A stretch of 64,000 nt of DNA from an uncultured Collinsella sp. Its GTDB lineage: Bacteria > Actinomycetota > Coriobacteriia > Coriobacteriales > Coriobacteriaceae. Shown piece by piece: positions 60,285 to 64,000 of the stretch. A program made the position numbers and the translations under genes. The stretch lies in assembly GCA_959028445.1 (NCBI GenBank), contig CAUFRY010000007.1, positions 1 through 64,000 of the forward strand, written 5' to 3'. Each line of letters opens with the position of its first letter. Position 1 is the first letter of the stretch. The notes under the pieces are model-generated. The model was not told where the DNA came from. It saw nothing but the letters and a program-made list of their open reading frames with translations, and searched no databases.

Positions 60285-61640
60285 TTAGTCCTCGTCTTCT
60301 TGGTCTGTGGAAAGGCCCGCGGGCGTGAGTCCCAAGATCTCATCGGCTTGGTCGGCGTCTTCCAGCGCGTCGATATCCTTGAGTTTGCGCTCCATGACGT
60401 TGGTGCGCGTGGTAATGATGCCCTCGACCGTTTTGCCCGCGGTCTCGATCTGCTGCTGGGCGCGGCGCAGCGCCGCCTGATAACGCGGCAGCTCGGCCTT
60501 GACGGCGGAGAGCACTCGCAGTACATCGTCGGTGCGTTTTTGCAGCCTAAACGTCTGGTAGCTCATCTGCAGGCTGTTGAGAATGGCCGCCATGGTGCTG
60601 GGGCCGGCAACGTTGACGTGATAGTCGCGGCCCAGGGTCTCGATAAGCCCGGAGCGGCTGACGACCTCGGCGTACAGCCCTTCAAACGGCACGAACATGA
60701 TGCCAAAGTTGGTCGTTGCCGGCACACTCAGGTACTTTTCGCAAATGTCCTTTGCCTCGCGCTTGACCATGGTGTCGAGCGTCTTGCGCGCAGCCGCCAC
60801 GGTCTCCGCATCGCCCGACTCCTGCGCGTCGAGCAAGTGCTCGTACGCGTCGCCCGGGAATTTGGAGTCGATCGGCAGCAGCACGGGATCGCCCTCGTCC
60901 ACCGGCAGCTTGACGGCAAACTCAACGCGCTCCGAGGCGCCGGGCTTGGTGGCGACGTTTTCCAGATACTGGTCGGGCGTAAGGATGTCCGCCAGAATTG
61001 CACCCAGCTGCACCTCGCCCAAAATGCCACGCGCCTTCACGTTGCCCAGCACGCGCTTAAGGTCGCCCACGCCGGTGGCGATGGACTGCATGTCGCCCAG
61101 GCCCTTGTACACGGCCTCGAGCTGGTCGCTCACCTGCTTAAACGATGCCGACAGTCGGTCGTTGAGCGTGCGGGAGAGCTTCTCGTCCACCGTCGCACGC
61201 ATTTGATCGAGCTGCACGTTGTTGTCTTTGCGGATGGCGCCCAGCTGAGCATCGACCGTTTCGCGCACCTTGTCCAGGCGATGCTCGATACCCTCGCGGT
61301 TGGCACCGAGCTGTTGGGCCGTCTCGCGGCGCAGGTCATCCATCCGGTCACCAGCTTGCGAAAACTCACGTGCGATGGTCAGGTAACGTTGCTGCTCCAC
61401 GGCCGCATCTGTCGTCTGCTGCTGCGCGATGGCATTGGCCGTGCGGCGAGTTTCGGCCAGCGCGACGTTCAGGGCATCGAGCGCGTTGTTGGCCTGCTCG
61501 AGTGCTGCCAGCGTTTCCGCGCTACTGTCGCCACGCTCCCGCAACTCGGCACGCAGGCTCTTGAGCTGGAGGGCGCAAGCCACAGCAACCCCCACCGCCA
61601 CCAAGGCGATCACAACAAGCACAATATCAATAGCAGACAT
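60285..61640 (-). CDS. rmuC: DNA recombination protein RmuC
   Basis: A 451-residue protein of the RmuC family, which limits inversion at short inverted repeats and is thought to act as a nuclease-like factor. An N-terminal membrane helix (residues 4-26) is followed by a long coiled coil (about 30-170) and the RmuC core ('GILGEVQLGAILADIL', 'LLPIDSKFPGDAYEHLLDA', 'GIMFVPFEGLYAEV'), with PD-(D/E)XK-like character. The ATG at 61640 has GGCGGAG upstream. In a window so rich in intergenic inverted repeats its presence is apt, but that is only context. It follows the HTH gene by 51 bases. Confidence 0.9.
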   Translation of the reverse strand: MSAIDIVLVVIALVAVGVAVACALQLKSLRAELRERGDSSAETLAALEQANNALDALNVALAETRRTANAIAQQQTTDAAVEQQRYLTIAREFSQAGDRMDDLRRETAQQLGANREGIEHRLDKVRETVDAQLGAIRKDNNVQLDQMRATVDEKLSRTLNDRLSASFKQVSDQLEAVYKGLGDMQSIATGVGDLKRVLGNVKARGILGEVQLGAILADILTPDQYLENVATKPGASERVEFAVKLPVDEGDPVLLPIDSKFPGDAYEHLLDAQESGDAETVAAARKTLDTMVKREAKDICEKYLSVPATTNFGIMFVPFEGLYAEVVSRSGLIETLGRDYHVNVAGPSTMAAILNSLQMSYQTFRLQKRTDDVLRVLSAVKAELPRYQAALRRAQQQIETAGKTVEGIITTRTNVMERKLKDIDALEDADQADEILGLTPAGLSTDQEDED

Positions 61641-61691
61641 AAACTCCGCCCAACAAACCCAATCGAGCACCAATCAAAACCGCGATCAATC

Positions 61692-62255
61692 TTACCCCGC
61701 CATACGCACCGGGCGCCCGGCCCCTTCTTGGGCGCCCCTCTCCTCCGCATATTCCATAATGCGGCGCGCCGTCTCCCTGCTCACCTTTGAGTCATCACCG
61801 GCTAAATATGCGTACACGTTTCCCTTATTCAGATTCAAATCGCGGCAGAGACCGTAGCGCGTTACACCCGATTCCTCTAGCGCTCCCAACGTTCTTTTTC
61901 GCATCAGGGCGTTGATTCTTCTGTCCGCCACTGGCTTTTCCTTCACCGCTCTATACGCACGCCAAACGTTGGCATAACGATTAGGAAGTTTGTCCTCGGC
62001 GCATAGAGATGCCAGGCTACCCGTTTGGGCGTACAAGGACAAAACGCCTCGGTAACCCTCTTCCATCCACGAACCCTCGGATAAGCCCAGAACGTATTCG
62101 GCTTTACCCTGTGCCAAAGCGAGCAAAAACAGGGGCTCCGCCACGCGCGGCGCAACCGTCGTCGCTTGCTTAACCAGTTTTCTAAAACTGAGCGACTGCT
62201 GTCCGGATAGCTCTCGGCAATAGCCTTTTAAGAATCCCTCAAAGGTCAGATTCAA
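61692..62255 (-). CDS. HTH-tail protein paired with a nucleotidyltransferase
   Basis: A 187-residue protein that I do not recognise. Residues 1-120 look helical ('FLKGYCRELSGQQSLSFRKLVKQATTVAPRVAEPLFLLALAQGK'). The C-terminal part is a helix-turn-helix ('ALEESGVTRYGLCRDLNLNKGNVYAYLAG', about 140-170), suggesting DNA binding. The start is TTG at 62255, with AAAGGAGG eight bases upstream, so it overlaps the stop of the nucleotidyltransferase gene by four bases (TTGA), a sign of translational coupling. Earlier in-frame starts up to 62375 lie inside the upstream gene. It could be the antitoxin or the regulator of a two-gene toxin-antitoxin module. That is a proposal, not a homology result. Confidence 0.62.
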   Translation of the reverse strand: MNLTFEGFLKGYCRELSGQQSLSFRKLVKQATTVAPRVAEPLFLLALAQGKAEYVLGLSEGSWMEEGYRGVLSLYAQTGSLASLCAEDKLPNRYANVWRAYRAVKEKPVADRRINALMRKRTLGALEESGVTRYGLCRDLNLNKGNVYAYLAGDDSKVSRETARRIMEYAEERGAQEGAGRPVRMAG

Positions 62256-62782
62256 CCGAGCACCTCCTTTTTGTATTGGCTGTATGCGCAGACCATCTCT
62301 TGATAACTCCGCTCCGAAGGCGACGACGCCAGCGCCTCGCCCTCGTCGAATATAAGCCGTTCGAGCAGTCCCCAATCAAGTCGGTCGACGAATGCCTGGC
62401 TATGAAGATCGATGATGTCGTTCGGACGACAGGCATAGAGCTTCATTACCGCCAGGTCCTCCAAGGATGGCGTAAAGTACCTGATAAAGCGCGCCCCAAT
62501 ATCCAAGGGAATCAAACGATCTTCGTAATTGAACGGCATCTGATTACAATATGCCACCGCCATACCATTCACCTCGGGGTATCGAGCTATGATCTCGCGG
62601 AGGCACCTATCTGCCTCAAACACATCAATGTCATGTGTAACCGAACGATTCGTCACATCGTTTAGCATGAAGGCGCTTCCTCCCACCAATACAACGTTCG
62701 GCCTGTCGTCTCTTGGACCTATTTCCAGCTCCGCCTCTTCGTCAATGCCCAAAAGAGTCTGCTCTAAATCCTGCTTATACAT
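62252..62782 (-). CDS. DUF6036-like nucleotidyltransferase
   Basis: A 176-residue protein with a DNA-polymerase-beta-type nucleotidyltransferase pattern: 'VVLVGGSAFMLNDVTNRSVTHDIDVF' (residues 30-55) gives the GGS and DxD motifs, and a third acidic residue is likely in 'LIPLDIGARF'. The segment 'SLEDLAVMKLYACRPNDIIDL' resembles that of DUF6036/AbiEii-like proteins. AGGA precedes the ATG. The sequence is AT-richer than its neighbours, hinting at transfer. It is translationally coupled to an HTH protein, an organisation like that of nucleotidyltransferase toxin-antitoxin pairs. The substrate (tRNA or protein) is unknown. Confidence 0.72.
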   Translation of the reverse strand: MYKQDLEQTLLGIDEEAELEIGPRDDRPNVVLVGGSAFMLNDVTNRSVTHDIDVFEADRCLREIIARYPEVNGMAVAYCNQMPFNYEDRLIPLDIGARFIRYFTPSLEDLAVMKLYACRPNDIIDLHSQAFVDRLDWGLLERLIFDEGEALASSPSERSYQEMVCAYSQYKKEVLG

Positions 62783-62905
62783 AGCAAATCCTATTATTAT
62801 TTATCTTCAATAATACTATTCAGTCGCACGACAGGACCCACAGGATGCAAGAATTCTGCTCGTGGCGATAATTCGTACACCCTGGAAGTCCTAATGTGAC
62901 AAACG

Positions 62906-63340
62906 CTAACTCTCCCAGCCGGCGCGGATGGTTGTTGCGACATCGCCTAGGCGCTGGCCCAGGGCCGCTAGATGCTGGAGCACCTCATTGGGCGAGGCAC
63001 CGTTGAGAATGCACGTGAGGGCATATGAGGCCAAGAAGATTGCCGCAAGTCCTAGCGGAATGAGCACGATCATCGCCAATGTGCGCAGGCGCTGGCCCAC
63101 GCGGCGACGACGCGCACGACGCTTGTCGAACGCGAGCTCCTGCGCATATGAATCTTGCTGTACGGAATAGGCCTCTGGTGCCGATTCGCACCCGGGCACG
63201 GCTGCAGGTACAGCAGCGGGCACGACGTTTTGCACGGGCGCCTGGTTGGCAACCCCTTGCATTTGCATCTCTATAAGCCGCCGCTGCTGCCGCAGCATGC
63301 GCTCGGCTTGTTGCTGTGGGGTCTCAAGAAACAGGTCCAT
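62906..63340 (-). CDS. small single-pass membrane protein, unknown
   Basis: A 144-residue protein. The N-terminal half is Gln-rich and polar ('ETPQQQAERMLRQQRRLIEMQMQG', coiled-coil-like), then a low-complexity Ala/Val/Pro stretch and a strongly basic segment 'DKRRARRRRVGQR' just before one membrane helix (about residues 87-110). The short C-terminus is outside. By the positive-inside rule the N-terminus is cytoplasmic. The ATG at 63340 has GGAGG five bases upstream and is preferred to 63352. No family recognised. It stands alone between the nucleotidyltransferase gene and a long hairpin-rich gap. Confidence 0.6.
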   Translation of the reverse strand: MDLFLETPQQQAERMLRQQRRLIEMQMQGVANQAPVQNVVPAAVPAAVPGCESAPEAYSVQQDSYAQELAFDKRRARRRRVGQRLRTLAMIVLIPLGLAAIFLASYALTCILNGASPNEVLQHLAALGQRLGDVATTIRAGWES

Positions 63341-63598
63341 GTTGGCCTCCAAAATCGGAGCGTTCGACGCTTACGACCAGCATCCCGCACCGCCATGACC
63401 GCGACAACGCAATCGCCGGCAATAGCCACAAAGTTTCTTTTGCTCAAAAGCTGTCGAAAAGCTCAACAACTCCCCTACCAGCACTTTCTCTGAGCTTTTT
63501 TCGCCAGCAATCTTTTGGCCTTCCACCCTTACGCCAACTGACCAAAATCTAACCAAAAGCTTGACGAAAATTGTGGAGACCGGGACCCCACACAAAAA

Positions 63599-63621
63599 GT
63601 GCCGCCCCAAAGGGGCGGCAC
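63599..63621. terminator. perfect hairpin terminator
   Basis: GTGCCGCCCC and GGGGCGGCAC form a 10-bp stem with loop AAA. The upstream flank is CAAAAA, so on the minus strand it ends in UUUUUG and would stop transcription coming from the gene at 63774. The gap 63341-63773 otherwise contains only the long hairpin below. Confidence 0.8.
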
Positions 63622-63671
63622 ACAAACTTATTATCAGCTTTTCTGTAACGAGCATGCGACGACTCAACGCC

Positions 63672-63755
63672 GGGGCGCAGGGCGGGGAAACCTTTGCCTC
63701 GCGCGACCCTGCGAAGCCGTGAGCGAGAGGGGAAGGTTTCCCCGCCCTGCGCCCC
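63672..63755. repeat. 23-bp perfect inverted repeat, long hairpin
   Basis: The arm at 63672-63694 is exactly inverted at 63733-63755. The loop of 38 bases has a further short stem (CCTCGC with GCGAG). It lies 19 bases after the stop of the minus-strand membrane gene at 63774. Confidence 0.7.
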
Positions 63756-63773
63756 GTGGTCGGTGAGAACAGA

Positions 63774-64000
63774 CTACATGCCCGCGAGACCGCGGGCGGC
63801 GGTGGCGCACAGAAACGCCAAGGCTAGAATCACGAGCGAGCCCGCAATATCGGCCACCACGCCCGCAAAGCGGCGCTCAAACAGCCAACTCTCAAAGTGC
63901 GGGGCGACGTTGCGCCAAACACGCCACAGCAAGATGCCCATACCGATGACGCCTGGGATATTGAGCAGTAGGATCTCGGAGCACAAAAGACCGATCAGGT
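63774..64000 (-). CDS. membrane protein, C-terminal part (cut by the window edge)
   Basis: The last 70 or more residues of a membrane protein whose frame stays open to the end of the window, so the true start is outside. Two hydrophobic segments are seen, 'ILLLNIPGVIGMGILLW' and 'VVADIAGSLVILALAFLCATAARGLAGM', separated by a loop with 'HFESWLFERRF'. No family can be named from this fragment. It is followed by the hairpins at 63672-63755 and 63599-63621, one of which is its likely terminator. Confidence 0.55.
   Translation of the reverse strand, partial: LIGLLCSEILLLNIPGVIGMGILLWRVWRNVAPHFESWLFERRFAGVVADIAGSLVILALAFLCATAARGLAGM

Overview
The window looks like a chromosomal stretch of a GC-rich, low-redundancy gut actinobacterium of the class Coriobacteriia, most like Collinsella. 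This is an inference. It rests on high GC, pheST behind a T-box leader, several mannose-family PTS and SIS-domain sugar-amine loci, many EamA exporters, GntR/HutC regulators and short GGGAC-type intergenic palindromes. No ribosomal RNA or CRISPR array is present, and there is one tRNA gene (Val, GAC).

Layout. 1-5 kb: a nuclease-like protein of unknown role, a zinc-phospholipase-C-fold protein, and an ECF metal transporter (cbiMQO type) whose promoter carries a NikR-type palindrome, so nickel is the likely substrate. 5-9.2 kb: pheST behind a Phe T-box, with an unusual folded element between pheS and pheT. 9.3-15.9 kb: M32 carboxypeptidase, glmM, a DUF4012 cell-surface protein and an EamA transporter. 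16-20 kb: tRNA-Val followed by accessory genes (DUF5710 protein, a cytosine-methyltransferase remnant, an AlbA/Schlafen-type regulator with a duplicated operator array). 20-25 kb: first mannose-type PTS with a FrlB-like SIS deglycase and GntR regulator. 25-35 kb: M16C protease, a zinc-ribbon/LRR/YD-repeat surface protein, hicAB, 5-formyl-THF cyclo-ligase, a second nuclease-like protein, metA and a lactate/2-hydroxyacid dehydrogenase. 35-51 kb: three further SIS deglycase genes, three GntR regulators, a second complete mannose-type PTS, recQ, an internally deleted IS110/IS1111 element, YitT, a HAD phosphatase and an EamA exporter. 51-64 kb: GNAT acetyltransferase, threonine aldolase, PAP2 phosphatase, mfd, nth, an ABC exporter, rmuC, a nucleotidyltransferase/HTH gene pair, and two small membrane proteins, the last cut by the window edge.

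How it works together. The dominant theme is a distributed amine-sugar (Amadori product) catabolic network: four FrlB/FraB/GfrF-like deglycases, all with the catalytic Glu and His 16 residues apart, two IIA-IIB-IIC-IID PTS transporters and four GntR/HutC regulators, each with operator-like repeats near its own or its target promoter. A second theme is an unusual density of intergenic hairpins: at least five sequence families, several with two to four copies, plus a two-copy folded element whose stems covary (7617-7723 and 40716-40812). That element is the best candidate here for something undescribed. The duplicated TATCTCTC operator arrays at 19784-20017 and the nucleotidyltransferase/HTH pair at 61692-62782 are next.
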